Assembly (NCBI RefSeq): GCF_902498065.1
Contig: NZ_CABVIR010000006.1
Location: 1-64,000 of the forward strand
Source of the DNA: Pseudomonas fluorescens
GTDB taxonomy: Bacteria > Pseudomonadota > Gammaproteobacteria > Pseudomonadales > Pseudomonadaceae
Reading direction: 5' to 3'
DNA: 64,000 nucleotides
The notes below the pieces were generated by a model. The model made no database searches, was not told where the DNA came from, and saw only the letters and a program-made list of their open reading frames with translations. A program made the translations under genes and the position numbers. Positions 17,858-26,983 of the stretch are shown here, piece by piece; position 1 is the stretch's first letter, and the number at the start of each line of letters is the position of its first letter.

Positions 17858-20800
17858 ATGTCAACCCTGCGCACCTTTTTCATCATGGCCCTGCTGGGCT
17901 TGAGTCTCTCTGTCGGCACGTTGCAAGCGGCCGAACCGCCGTCCAGCGAAGCGGTGCAGGCGAGCCTGAACAAGATCGCCGACCGCAAACTGCCGGAAGC
18001 CGATCAGAAAGCCCTGCAGACGCTGCTGCAAAACACGCTGACCCAGCTCAACAACAAGCGTGATTACGAGCAGAAGCTGACCGATCTCAAGCAACAACTC
18101 GCCACCGCGCCCAAGCAGAACATCGAGAACCAGCGGGAACTGACGCGCCTGAAAGCCACCAGCGCCGTCCCGGTGGCGCAACGCTATGGCAAAGAATCCG
18201 TGCAGCAGCTCGAGCAGATGCTGACCGAGCGCTCGACCCAGCAAAGCGATCTGCAAAAAGCCCTCGCCGATGCGAACAGCCTGGTCATTACCGCCCAAAC
18301 CCGCCCCGAGCGCGCCCAGGCGGAAATTTCCACCAGCCAGACGCGTATCCAGCAGATCAATAACGTCCTCAAGAACGGCAAGGACAACGGCAAGACCTTG
18401 AGCGGCGAACAGCGCGACCTGCTCAATGCCGAACTCGCGGCGCTGAATGCGCTGATCCCCCTGCGTCGCCAGGAACTGGCCGGCAACAGCCAGTTGCAGG
18501 ACCTGGGCAACAGCCAGCATGACTTGCTCTCGGAAAAATCCGACCGCCTGGATCGCGAAATCCAGGAGCTGCAAAACCTGATCAACCAGAAACGCCTGGC
18601 TCAATCTCAGGAGACGGTGACGCAGCAGTCCATTGAGGCGCAAAAGTCCGGCGGCAGTGCGCTACTGGCCACCGAAAGCGCGGCGAATCTGAAGCTGTCC
18701 GACTACCTGCTCAAAAGCACCGACCGCCTGAACGTCGTCACTCAGCAAAACCTGCAGACCAAGCAGCAGCTCGACAACGTGACCCAGAGCGATTCGGCCC
18801 TCGACGAGCAAATCAACGTGCTCAAGGGCAGCCTGCTGCTGTCGAAAATCCTCTACAAACAGAAACAGGGGCTGCCGCGCCTCAAGCTCGACCGCGACCT
18901 CGCGGACCAGATCGCCGACATTCGCCTGTATCAGTTCGAGGTCAGCCAACAACGGGAATTGCTCAGCAACCCCGCGACCTATGTCGACAACCTGCTGTCG
19001 ACTCAGCCCCCCGAGCAAGTCACCCCGCAACTGCGCAAGAACCTGCTGGAAATCGCGACCACCCGCGCCGACCTGCTGGAGCGGCTGAACCGCGAACTGA
19101 GCGCGGTGCTCAACGAATCGATCACACTGCAACTCAATCAGAAGCAACTGCTCAGCACCGCGCAAAGCCTGCGGGCGACCCTCGACGAACAGATGTTCTG
19201 GATTCCGAGCAACAAGCCGCTCGATCTGGAATGGATGCGCGGCGTGCCAGAGCGTCTGCAACGCCAGGTGGCAACCCTGCCGCTGGCGTCGAGCGTGAGC
19301 GAACTGATTGACGGCCTGACTCAACGACCGCTGCTGTTTCTGCCGTTGGTGCTGGTGATCGGCGCCCTGCTGTGGCGGCGCAAAAGCCTGTATGCCCGAC
19401 TGAACAAGGTTCACCAGGACATCGGCCACTTCAAGCGTGACAGCCAGTTGCACACGCCGCAGGCGATTCTGATCAATATTCTGCTGGCATTACCGGTTGC
19501 GCTGGGCCTGGCCTTGTGTGGCCTGGCCCTGCAAATCGATGCTCGAGGGCAGAACGCCAACATGGGCTCGGCCTTGTTGCAAATGGCGCAGGCCTGGCTG
19601 GTGTTCTATACCGCTTACCGGATCCTCGCGCCGGGCGGCGTCGCCGAACTGCATTTCCGCTGGGAAAAGCCTCAGGTCGAATTCCTTCAGGGCTGGGTCC
19701 GTCGTCTCGGGCTGGTTGTCATGGCGTTGGTCGCGGTGGTGGCGGTTGCCGAGCTGCAACCGGCGGCGCTGGCCGACGATGTGCTGGGCATGCCGGTCGT
19801 ATTGATCTGCTACGCCTTGATGGCCTGGCTGCTCAGCCGATTGCTGATCAGTAGCCCGACGCACGAAAACGCCTCACTGTTCCGCAAAGCGGTCGGGGTC
19901 ATGTTCACTGTCCTGCCTGTCGCGTTGTTCGTAGCGGTGTGCTTCGGCTACTACTACACCGCGCTGAAGCTCAGCGACCGTTTGATCAACACGCTTTACC
20001 TGCTGATGTTCTGGCTGGTGATCGAAGCCACCTTCGTCCGTGGCCTGAGCGTTGCGGCACGCCGTCTCGCGTACCAGCGCGCCCTGGCCAAACGGCAGGC
20101 GGCAAAGGAGGCCGGCGATGGCGAAGCGGTGATCGAAGAGCCGACCCTGGACATCGAGAAGGTCAACGAGCAATCGCTGCGCCTGATTCGCCTGGCGCTG
20201 CTCGGCGGCTTCATCGCTGCGCTGTACTGGGTCTGGTCCGATCTGATTTCGGTGTTCTCGTACCTCGACAACATCACCCTCTACGAATACACCAGCGGCA
20301 CCGGCGCCAACATGAGCATGGTGCCGATCAGCATCGGCGACATGCTCGGCGCGCTGATCATCATCGGCATCACCTTTGCCCTCGCGCGAAACTTGCCGGG
20401 GCTGCTGGAAGTGTTGGTGTTGTCGAAGCTGAACCTGGCGCAGGGCAGCGCCTACGCCACGACGACGTTGCTGTCTTACGTGATCGCCGGCGTCGGTTTC
20501 GTCTCGACCCTGTCCACGCTCGGCGTGAGCTGGGACAAGTTGCAGTGGCTGGTGGCGGCGCTGTCGGTGGGCCTTGGTTTCGGGATGCAGGAGATTTTTG
20601 CGAACTTCATCTCCGGGATCATGATCCTGTTTGAACGCCCGGTGCGGATCGGCGACACGATCACCATCGGCAACCTGTCGGGCACGGTCAGCAAGATCCG
20701 TATCCGCGCCACGACCATCACCGATTTTGACCGCAAGGACATCATCGTCCCGAACAAGACGTTTATCACCGGGCAACTGATCAACTGGTCGCTGACCGAC

Positions 20801-21208
20801 ACCATTACCCGGGTGACCTTGAAGCTCGGCGTCGATTACGGTTCGGACCTGGACCTGGTGAAAGAGCTGTTGCTCAAAGCCGCCCGGGACAACCCGCGCG
20901 TGCTGAAGGATCCGGAACCGCACGTGTACTTCCTGAACTTCGGCGAAAGCACCCTCGACCACGAGCTGCGCATGCATGTGCGCGATCTCGGCGACCGCAA
21001 CCCGGTGCTCGATGAGGTCAACCGCTTCATCAACCGCGAGTTCAAGAAGCAGCACATCAATATCTCGTTCCGGCAGATGGAGGTTTACCTGAAGAACCTG
21101 CACGGTCAGGAATACAAAATGGTGCCAATCGAACCGGAAACCAAAACCATCGTGCCGCTGGTCGATGGCAAACCACCGCAAGAGCCGCCGCCCGCCAAAC
21201 TCGACTAA
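17858..21208 (+). CDS. mscK: Mechanosensitive channel MscK (KefA)
   Basis: 1116 residues from ATG 17858 (MSTLRTFFIMALLGLSLS), with a signal peptide cleaved after LQAA. A longer in-frame ORF upstream runs inside the antiporter gene and is spurious. A periplasmic coiled-coil domain (about 27-480) is followed by a multi-helix membrane region and the MscS-like pore and vestibule near the C-terminus (FGMQEIFANFISGIMILFE, then GDTITIGNLSGTVSKI and IIVPNKTFITGQLINW). It opens on membrane tension, and in E. coli its gating depends on external K+. Placement after a K+/H+ antiporter makes a small K+/osmotic stress unit. Confidence 0.95.
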   Translation: MSTLRTFFIMALLGLSLSVGTLQAAEPPSSEAVQASLNKIADRKLPEADQKALQTLLQNTLTQLNNKRDYEQKLTDLKQQLATAPKQNIENQRELTRLKATSAVPVAQRYGKESVQQLEQMLTERSTQQSDLQKALADANSLVITAQTRPERAQAEISTSQTRIQQINNVLKNGKDNGKTLSGEQRDLLNAELAALNALIPLRRQELAGNSQLQDLGNSQHDLLSEKSDRLDREIQELQNLINQKRLAQSQETVTQQSIEAQKSGGSALLATESAANLKLSDYLLKSTDRLNVVTQQNLQTKQQLDNVTQSDSALDEQINVLKGSLLLSKILYKQKQGLPRLKLDRDLADQIADIRLYQFEVSQQRELLSNPATYVDNLLSTQPPEQVTPQLRKNLLEIATTRADLLERLNRELSAVLNESITLQLNQKQLLSTAQSLRATLDEQMFWIPSNKPLDLEWMRGVPERLQRQVATLPLASSVSELIDGLTQRPLLFLPLVLVIGALLWRRKSLYARLNKVHQDIGHFKRDSQLHTPQAILINILLALPVALGLALCGLALQIDARGQNANMGSALLQMAQAWLVFYTAYRILAPGGVAELHFRWEKPQVEFLQGWVRRLGLVVMALVAVVAVAELQPAALADDVLGMPVVLICYALMAWLLSRLLISSPTHENASLFRKAVGVMFTVLPVALFVAVCFGYYYTALKLSDRLINTLYLLMFWLVIEATFVRGLSVAARRLAYQRALAKRQAAKEAGDGEAVIEEPTLDIEKVNEQSLRLIRLALLGGFIAALYWVWSDLISVFSYLDNITLYEYTSGTGANMSMVPISIGDMLGALIIIGITFALARNLPGLLEVLVLSKLNLAQGSAYATTTLLSYVIAGVGFVSTLSTLGVSWDKLQWLVAALSVGLGFGMQEIFANFISGIMILFERPVRIGDTITIGNLSGTVSKIRIRATTITDFDRKDIIVPNKTFITGQLINWSLTDTITRVTLKLGVDYGSDLDLVKELLLKAARDNPRVLKDPEPHVYFLNFGESTLDHELRMHVRDLGDRNPVLDEVNRFINREFKKQHINISFRQMEVYLKNLHGQEYKMVPIEPETKTIVPLVDGKPPQEPPPAKLD

Positions 21209-21256
21209 CCGCCCTATTCCTAGCAGAATGCTCGGACATTCTGCTGGAGATGGCCG

Positions 21257-22720
21257 GTGAAAGCCCTCGACGAACTGACCTTCGATAATCGCTTCGATCG
21301 CCTGGGCGATACGTTTTCCACTCACGTACTACCCGAACCCATCGACAATCCGCGTCTGGTCGTTGCGAGCCCCGCCGCCATGGCGTTGCTCGACCTTGAT
21401 CCGGCCGTCGCTGAAACTCCGGAGTTCGCCGAGCTGTTCAGCGGGCACAAGCTCTGGGCCGACGCGATGCCACGAGCGATGGTCTATTCCGGGCATCAGT
21501 TCGGTTCGTACAACCCTCAGTTGGGCGATGGTCGCGGCCTGTTGCTGGGCGAGGTCTACAACGAGGCCGGCGAGCATTGGGACTTGCACCTCAAGGGCGC
21601 CGGCCAGACACCTTTTTCGCGCATGGGCGATGGCCGCGCGGTGCTGCGATCGTCGATCCGCGAGTTTCTTGCGTCCGAAGCGCTGCACGCCCTGAACATC
21701 CCGACCACCCGCGCGTTGTGCGTGATCGGCTCCGACACGCCGGTGTGGCGCGAAAAACAGGAGCGCGCGGCCATGGTTCTGCGCCTGGCGCCGAGCCATG
21801 TGCGCTTCGGGCATTTCGAATTTTTCTACTACACCAAACGCCCAGAGAAACAGAAAGAACTCGGCGAGCACGTGCTGGCCATGCACTTCCCCGAATGCCT
21901 CGAACAGTCCGAACCTTATCTGGCGATGTTCCGCGAAATCGTCGAGCGCAATGCCGAGCTCATCGCCAAATGGCAGGCCTATGGTTTCTGCCACGGCGTG
22001 ATGAACACCGACAACATGTCGATCCTCGGCATCACCTTCGACTTTGGCCCGTTCGCGTTCCTCGATGACTTTGACGCCAACTTCATCTGCAACCACTCCG
22101 ACGATCAGGGCCGTTATTCCTTCAGCAACCAGGTGCCGATCGGTCAATGGAACCTTAGCGCGCTCGCCCAGGCGCTGACGCCGTTCATCAGCGTCGAGGC
22201 CCTGCGTGAAACCCTGGGTCTGTACCTGCCGCTGTTCCAGGCTCACTATCTGGACCTGATGCGCCGCCGCCTCGGGCTCACCACCGCTGAAGACGAGGAC
22301 CAGAAACTGCTGGAGCAATTGCTGCAACTGATGCAGAACAGCGGCGTCGATTACAGCCTGTTTTTCCGCCGCCTGGGCGATGAATCGCCGGAGCTGGCCG
22401 TTGCCCGATTGCGCGACGACTTTGTCGACATCAAGGGCTTCGATGCCTGGGCCGAGCTGTATGTCGCGCGGGTTGCTCGCGAAGGCGCGGTCGATCAGGA
22501 ACAACGCCGCCAACGGATGCATGCGGTCAATCCGCTCTACATCCTGCGCAACTACCTGGCGCAGAAAGCGATCGATGCAGCGGAAAGCGGCGACTACTCA
22601 GAGGTTCGCCGCTTGCATGCGGTGTTGAGCAAGCCGTTTGAGGAGCAGCCAGGGATGGAGAGCTATGCCGAGCGGCCGCCGGAGTGGGGGAAGCATTTGG
22701 AGATCAGTTGTTCTTCCTGA
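21257..22720 (+). CDS. selO: Protein adenylyltransferase SelO (YdiU family)
   Basis: 487 residues from a GTG start with GGAG 8 nt upstream. It is a pseudokinase-fold enzyme that transfers AMP from ATP to Ser/Thr/Tyr of target proteins; in E. coli it is linked to redox homeostasis. Conserved features are VYSGHQFGSYNPQLGDGRG, DLHLKGAGQTPFSRMGDGR, and the active-site stretch HGVMNTDNMSILG followed by DFGPF. The protein ends ...ISCSS, where the Cys near the C-terminus sits at the selenocysteine position of eukaryotic SelO. Length is standard. Confidence 0.97.
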   Translation: MKALDELTFDNRFDRLGDTFSTHVLPEPIDNPRLVVASPAAMALLDLDPAVAETPEFAELFSGHKLWADAMPRAMVYSGHQFGSYNPQLGDGRGLLLGEVYNEAGEHWDLHLKGAGQTPFSRMGDGRAVLRSSIREFLASEALHALNIPTTRALCVIGSDTPVWREKQERAAMVLRLAPSHVRFGHFEFFYYTKRPEKQKELGEHVLAMHFPECLEQSEPYLAMFREIVERNAELIAKWQAYGFCHGVMNTDNMSILGITFDFGPFAFLDDFDANFICNHSDDQGRYSFSNQVPIGQWNLSALAQALTPFISVEALRETLGLYLPLFQAHYLDLMRRRLGLTTAEDEDQKLLEQLLQLMQNSGVDYSLFFRRLGDESPELAVARLRDDFVDIKGFDAWAELYVARVAREGAVDQEQRRQRMHAVNPLYILRNYLAQKAIDAAESGDYSEVRRLHAVLSKPFEEQPGMESYAERPPEWGKHLEISCSS

Positions 22721-22726
22721 ACCCGG

Positions 22727-23128
22727 CTAGATAAAGGTTTCCACTGACGTACCGAAGCGCTCTGCCAACCAACGGATCTGCCGCAGGTTGAGCTGACGCT
22801 TGCCGCTCAGGATTTCGGACACCACCGATTGAGTGCCAACACCAGGCAGATCGCTCTGAGTCAAACCGTGCTCCCGCATCATGTAACCAAGAACATCAGC
22901 CCCGCTTGCTTCGGGCATAGGGCGATGTTTGTGATCCCATTCCTCTATCCAGTCACCAATGATGTCGACAAGACTCATAAGTGGATGAGACTCGTCATCA
23001 CCGGTTATTTCGAGCAACTCATCAAGCGCAAGAACCAGCCTGTCGTAGTCGTCTTCGTTTTTCGGCTTGCGCAACAATGGCGAAACGAACGCCCAGTGCT
23101 CAGCCGCCTGTTTGATCAATGCACTCAT
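22727..23128 (-). CDS. higA: HigA-type antitoxin with Xre helix-turn-helix
   Basis: 133 residues from ATG 23128, which sits 6 nt after GGAGGG; an ATG 18 nt upstream lies ahead of that ribosome-binding site. The N-terminal helical region (DYDRLVLALDELLEI) matches HigA antitoxins that neutralise RelE-fold toxins. The C-terminal Xre domain (YMMREHGLTQSDLPGVGTQSV split, then VVSEILSGKRQLNLRQIRWL) binds the operator. It overlaps the toxin stop by 4 bp. Its 3' end is convergent with selO, 6 bp apart. It likely autorepresses the pair. Confidence 0.88.
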   Translation of the reverse strand: MSALIKQAAEHWAFVSPLLRKPKNEDDYDRLVLALDELLEITGDDESHPLMSLVDIIGDWIEEWDHKHRPMPEASGADVLGYMMREHGLTQSDLPGVGTQSVVSEILSGKRQLNLRQIRWLAERFGTSVETFI

Positions 23129-23421
23129 TCTTTTCCCTCCTTCCATTTTCCTCGGTCATATTCGCGATGATCCAGCACGTGTTTGATGTACAGCTTCTGG
23201 CTCCGGTACCTGACATATGCAATCAAACGCAGCTTATTCCCCCCAATATCGAATACATGTAACTCACCAACTTTGTCCGTCGCAGAAAACAACGATTTCA
23301 TGGCGGCAAAATCACAAGGACTATTGCGCTTGACCATTCGATACCAATGGTCAAGCGCAGTTGCTGCATTTGGCCATTTTTCCTTTGAGTCCCATATTCG
23401 TTTTTCAGAAAACACACGCAT
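23125..23421 (-). CDS. higB: HigB-type toxin (RelE/ParE superfamily mRNA interferase)
   Basis: 98 residues beginning MRVFSEKRIWDSKEKWPNA, with the HigB pattern of an N-terminal helix followed by beta strands (GELHVFDIGGNKLRLIAYVRY, about 54-74) and the C-terminal KHVLDHREYDRGKW. HigB toxins cleave mRNA on the ribosome. The toxin-first order with a 4-bp overlap into the antitoxin is typical of higBA. The expected 3' basic/His residues (H80, H84, R85) are present, so the gene looks intact. Confidence 0.88.
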   Translation of the reverse strand: MRVFSEKRIWDSKEKWPNAATALDHWYRMVKRNSPCDFAAMKSLFSATDKVGELHVFDIGGNKLRLIAYVRYRSQKLYIKHVLDHREYDRGKWKEGKE

Positions 23422-23613
23422 GCAATTTCCTTATCGCATTGGCTATGGATGAGTTAACCACAGGAGGTAAATATCGCAAGTTGCGATAATCATAGGCCGA
23501 CCAGCGGCGCGCCAGCATTCTCCTAGCGTAGATTCGCTGCGCTTGTTCGAACGGTTGAAAATATGAACAAACGTCTCCAAATCAGGAGGACGCCGCCTAA
23601 AAGGACCACCCTC

Positions 23614-24048
23614 ATGACCGAACCACTCCTCATCCCCTGCCCCTACTGCAACGGCCTCAACCGCATCCCTGCCGAGCGCCTCAACGACCAGCCGAAATGC
23701 GGTCGCTGCAAAGCCGAGGTCTTGCTGAGCAAGCCTTTCGAATTGAAACAAGGCGATTACGCCAGTCAGATCAAGGGTGATCTGCCCTTGCTGGTGGACG
23801 TATGGGCGGACTGGTGCGGGCCGTGCAAGTCCTTTGCCCCGGTGTTCGAGCAGGCGGCGAGTCAGTTGGCTGGGAAATGCAGGCTGGCCAAGCTGGACAG
23901 CGAGGCTAATCAGCAGCTGTCCGCCCAGTTGGGGATTCGCTCGATTCCGAGCCTGATTCTGTTCAAGAACGGCCGGGAAGTGGCGCGCCAGAGCGGCGCC
24001 TTCCCGTTACCGCAGTTGATGAGCTGGTTGCGTAGCCAGGGGATTTAA
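23614..24048 (+). CDS. trxC: Thioredoxin 2 (TrxC)
   Basis: 144 residues from ATG 23614; the upstream in-frame ATG adds a 17-residue basic leader with no family support. An N-terminal zinc-binding module with two CxxC pairs (C9/C12 and C29/C32) distinguishes TrxC from TrxA. The thioredoxin fold follows, with active site WADWCGPCK (C68/C71) and the cis-Pro loop GIRSIPSLILFKNG. It is a cytoplasmic disulfide reductase, usually induced by oxidative stress. It is convergent with the parA gene, with 33 bp between stops. Confidence 0.96.
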   Translation: MTEPLLIPCPYCNGLNRIPAERLNDQPKCGRCKAEVLLSKPFELKQGDYASQIKGDLPLLVDVWADWCGPCKSFAPVFEQAASQLAGKCRLAKLDSEANQQLSAQLGIRSIPSLILFKNGREVARQSGAFPLPQLMSWLRSQGI

Positions 24049-24081
24049 TACCACCACAATGGCCGATGTTGTTTCGGCGGA

Positions 24082-24852
24082 TCAGGCGCTTTCGAGAAGG
24101 TTATGCAGTTCGACGAATTGCTGGGTCAGTTTGTGCCGTGGATCGAGGTGGATCAGCGGCGTATTGGCCTGGTGCGATTCGCGCATGCGTACTGAACTAC
24201 CCAAATACACCGGCAACACCGGCAAGCCCTCGGCAATCAATTCGTCGAGGATTTGCTGCGGCAGACTGGCACGGGCCTGGAACTGGTTGACGACGATGCC
24301 CTCGACCTCCAGCCCTTCGTTATGGTCGTCCTTCAGTTCCTCGATTTCCGCCAGCAAGCCGTACAGCGCCTGACGCGAGAAACTGTCGCAGTCGAAGGGA
24401 ATCAACACACGATCGGCGGCAATTAAAGCCGATACAGCATAAAAGTTCAGGGCTGGCGGCGTATCGAGGTAGATCCGGTCGTAGTCTTCGGCCAACTCGT
24501 CGAGCAGTTTGCGCAGCTTGTTGATCTTGTGTTTCGCCTCAAGCTTGGGCTGCAAGTCGGCCAGCTCGGCAGTGGCGGTGATGACGTGGAGGTTGTCGAA
24601 CGGGGTTTCGTAGATATCGACCTGGTTTTTCTTCGAAAACGGGCCTGAAGACAGCGTCTGCTTGAAGAAGTCGGCAATCCCCATCGGAATGTCATTACCG
24701 GTGAGCCCGGTGAGGTACTGGGTGGAATTGGCCTGAGCGTCGAGATCCACCAGAAGGGTTCGATAGCCCTCGCTGGCACTGACCGCCGCCAGATTGCAGG
24801 CAATACTGGATTTGCCTACGCCGCCTTTCTGATTGAATACCACGCGCCGCAT
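24082..24852 (-). CDS. Orphan ParA-family ATPase
   Basis: 256 residues from ATG 24852, preceded by GGAGG at optimal distance. It has the deviant Walker A motif FNQKGGVGKSSIACNLA at the N-terminus, the second motif VDLDAQANST, and Walker B YLDTPPALNF. Such ATPases position plasmids, chromosomes or protein cargo on the nucleoid. No ParB-like gene is adjacent, and the chromosomal parAB pair is normally near the origin, so this is a stand-alone ParA of unknown cargo. An imperfect inverted repeat lies upstream (24885-24937). Confidence 0.9.
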   Translation of the reverse strand: MRRVVFNQKGGVGKSSIACNLAAVSASEGYRTLLVDLDAQANSTQYLTGLTGNDIPMGIADFFKQTLSSGPFSKKNQVDIYETPFDNLHVITATAELADLQPKLEAKHKINKLRKLLDELAEDYDRIYLDTPPALNFYAVSALIAADRVLIPFDCDSFSRQALYGLLAEIEELKDDHNEGLEVEGIVVNQFQARASLPQQILDELIAEGLPVLPVYLGSSVRMRESHQANTPLIHLDPRHKLTQQFVELHNLLESA

Positions 24853-25207
24853 GTCAAAACCTCCGTGTATCAAAGAATGACCGAGTGTAGTAGTCCATGG
24901 CGTCGCTTAGCTACCTCGCCGGCAAAGGGACTACACAGTCAGGTGCGAAGGCTCACTGAAAAAGCCGCCATCTCGTCCAGAAAAATGCTCTCGGAGCCGA
25001 CAGACATCCATGGCTCGATGTGGACAATGGCCAAACGACATCCACTCACGTACCAATCGGTCCATTTCGTTGGGCAAAATGTAACCAGCATTTGCTACGC
25101 GCTCGCCGCACCGGGATAATGCGCGCCACTCGACGCTCAGCGTCACGTCAGGTGAATCGCTGATTCTGCGACTTGCCGCGTCAAGAAAGCCCGCAGGGGC
25201 GGGATGA
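24853..25207. promoter_or_regulatory. parA / aryl polyene cluster divergent intergenic region
   Basis: 355 bp with no convincing gene. It separates the leftward parA from the rightward APE operon, so it should hold both promoters. Two features are visible: an imperfect inverted repeat with half-sites GTGTAGTAGTC (24885-24895) and GACTACAC (24929-24936), nearer parA, and a perfect inverted repeat GACGCT-C-AGCGTC at 25132-25144, about 65 bp before the first APE gene. Either could be an operator. I could not fix -35/-10 boxes. Confidence 0.45.
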
Positions 25208-25933
25208 ATGCCTGTGATCAATTTCAACATCGCCCAATGGCGCGCGTGGGCCCCTGGGCTCGAAAGCGTGGACGATTGGCAGGCCTGGAGCCGACAACCG
25301 GTCGCGCTACAGAGCAGCGATGCCGCCCCCGACGTCTCGTTTCTGCCGGCCATGCAGCGGCGGCGGCTCAGCCGTCTAGCGCGGATGGCGTTCAGTGTCG
25401 GCTGGCCGTTGGCCGATGGTCGCACTGACCTACCGTTGGTCTTTATTTCCCGCCACGGCGAAACCCCGCGCACCTTCGATATCCTCAGCGATCTGGCCGC
25501 CGACCAGCCACTGTCGCCGACCCAGTTCAGCCTGTCTGTGCATAACGCGGTCATCGGCCTGTGGTCGATCATGCGCGGCGAAACCAGCGAAATGACCGCC
25601 CTCGCTGCGGCCGGCGATGGACTTGAACACGGCATGCTAGAGGCGGCGGCGCTGCTTGCCGAAGGCGCGCCCGCGGTTCTGCTGGTGGTGACAGAAGAAC
25701 AGCCTCCCGAAGTCTATTCGGCCTGGATCGATGATGTGCCATTTCCCTATGCGGTGGGTTTGTTACTGACGCCGGGCAACGACTGGCAACTGTCCTTGAA
25801 CAGCACTTCGGATGAGTTGTCCAAAGCCCACTGGCCCCATGCCCTGAATCTCTTGCGTACCCTGCTCGGCCAGCAAACCACCTGCCAACATGCCTGGAAA
25901 AATCGTGTATGGACCTGGCAACGCAACCTGTAA
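25208..25933 (+). CDS. apeC: Aryl polyene chain-length factor-like half-ketosynthase (ApeC type)
   Basis: 241 residues (MPVINFNIAQWRAWAPG), the length of the beta-ketoacyl synthase-like chain-length factors of aryl polyene clusters. It covers only the N-terminal half of the thiolase fold and has no HGT or GHT active-site His motifs, so it should be catalytically inactive. In characterised APE systems ApeC pairs with the ketosynthase ApeO as a KS:CLF heterodimer that sets polyene length (established knowledge). First gene of the operon. The next gene overlaps it by 25 bp. Confidence 0.85.
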   Translation: MPVINFNIAQWRAWAPGLESVDDWQAWSRQPVALQSSDAAPDVSFLPAMQRRRLSRLARMAFSVGWPLADGRTDLPLVFISRHGETPRTFDILSDLAADQPLSPTQFSLSVHNAVIGLWSIMRGETSEMTALAAAGDGLEHGMLEAAALLAEGAPAVLLVVTEEQPPEVYSAWIDDVPFPYAVGLLLTPGNDWQLSLNSTSDELSKAHWPHALNLLRTLLGQQTTCQHAWKNRVWTWQRNL

Positions 25934-26721
25934 CCGAAAAAAGCCGCGACGCCTATTACTGGCGTTTGCTGGCCACCGCCGCAAGCTTCACTCTCTTCGG
26001 GTTGGGCGGACTGTGCCTGCGCCTGGTGATTTTCCCGGTACTGAGCTGCCTGCCCGGCGATGCGCAGACGCACCGCTTGCGTGCGCGGCAAACCGTCAGT
26101 CGCTGCTTCTGGTTTTTCGTCCGGTTCATGGCCCGTACCGGCGTGCTGACCTACGACATTGAGGGCGCGGAAAAACTCGGCCGCCCCGGGCAGATGATCA
26201 TCGCCAATCACCCGTCGCTGATCGACGTGGTGTTCCTGATCGGTCTGGTGCGCCATTCCAACTGCGTGGTCAAAAGCAGCCTCTGGGAAAACCCCTTCAC
26301 CCGAGGCCCGCTGCGCCGCACCGAATACATCAGCAACGACGGCAGCATGGACATGCTCGACGCGGCGGCCGACGCGCTGAAAAGCGGCCAGACCCTGATC
26401 ATTTTCCCCGAGGGCACGCGTACGCGGCCTGGCGAAGCGCCCTCCTTTCATCGGGGTGCGGCGTCGATCGCACTGCGCGGTGCGAAAATCCTCACGCCGG
26501 TGGTCATCAAGGTCAGCCCGACCACCTTGACCAAGGCCGAACCCTGGTATCGGATCCCCAAACGCCGCGTGCACTTCAGTTTCCGTGTGGGGGCCGATAT
26601 AGACCCACAGGCGTTCGCCGCGCAAGGGCCCGCGCCTCAAGCCTCGCGCAAGCTCAATGACTACCTGCATCACTACTTTATTAAGGAGCTCGCCGAAGAT
26701 GAGCGATCTGCACACTCTTAG
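25909..26721 (+). CDS. PlsC-like 1-acyl-glycerol-3-phosphate acyltransferase of APE cluster (ApeD type)
   Basis: 270 residues. N-terminal transmembrane helix (SFTLFGLGGLCLRLVIF), then the acyltransferase signature NHPSLIDVVF (HX4D) and the acyl-acceptor motif IIFPEGTRTRPGE. It belongs to the inner membrane lysophospholipid acyltransferase family. In APE systems this class is thought to place the aryl polyene or a fatty acyl chain on the lipid carrier that anchors the pigment in the outer membrane; the exact acceptor is unknown. Overlaps apeC by 25 bp and the ACP gene by 23 bp. Confidence 0.88.
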   Translation: MDLATQPVTEKSRDAYYWRLLATAASFTLFGLGGLCLRLVIFPVLSCLPGDAQTHRLRARQTVSRCFWFFVRFMARTGVLTYDIEGAEKLGRPGQMIIANHPSLIDVVFLIGLVRHSNCVVKSSLWENPFTRGPLRRTEYISNDGSMDMLDAAADALKSGQTLIIFPEGTRTRPGEAPSFHRGAASIALRGAKILTPVVIKVSPTTLTKAEPWYRIPKRRVHFSFRVGADIDPQAFAAQGPAPQASRKLNDYLHHYFIKELAEDERSAHS

Positions 26722-26974
26722 TCTCATGCACGAAATCAAAGAACTGATCATCGAAGCCCTGGGCCTCGAAGACATCAGTGCGCAAGACATCGGCGATGAC
26801 CAGACGCTGTTCGGCGAAGGCCTGGGCCTGGACTCGGTCGACGCCCTGGAGCTGGGCCTGGCGATCCAGAAAAAGTACGGTATCAAAATCGATGCCGACG
26901 CCAAGGACACCCGTAATCACTTCAGCAACGTGGCGAGCCTTGCGGCGTTCGTCACTGCAAAACAGGCAGCTTGA
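26699..26974 (+). CDS. apeE: Acyl carrier protein 1 of APE cluster
   Basis: 91 residues from ATG 26699 (MSDLHTLSLMHEIKELI). The four-helix ACP has its phosphopantetheine attachment serine in EGLGLDSVDALELG (S46). It carries the growing polyene as a thioester between the ketosynthases, ketoreductase and dehydratases. It lies 9 bp ahead of a second, divergent ACP, the tandem arrangement found in APE clusters. The start overlaps the acyltransferase gene; an ATG 42 nt further upstream is in frame but has no family support. Confidence 0.93.
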   Translation: MSDLHTLSLMHEIKELIIEALGLEDISAQDIGDDQTLFGEGLGLDSVDALELGLAIQKKYGIKIDADAKDTRNHFSNVASLAAFVTAKQAA

Positions 26975-26983
26975 GACCGGACC

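Noticed and set aside
24931..25635. Minus-strand frame of 234 codons covering the upstream region of the APE cluster
   Set aside because: Overlaps the well-supported apeC gene, shows Ser/Arg-rich composition and no motif.
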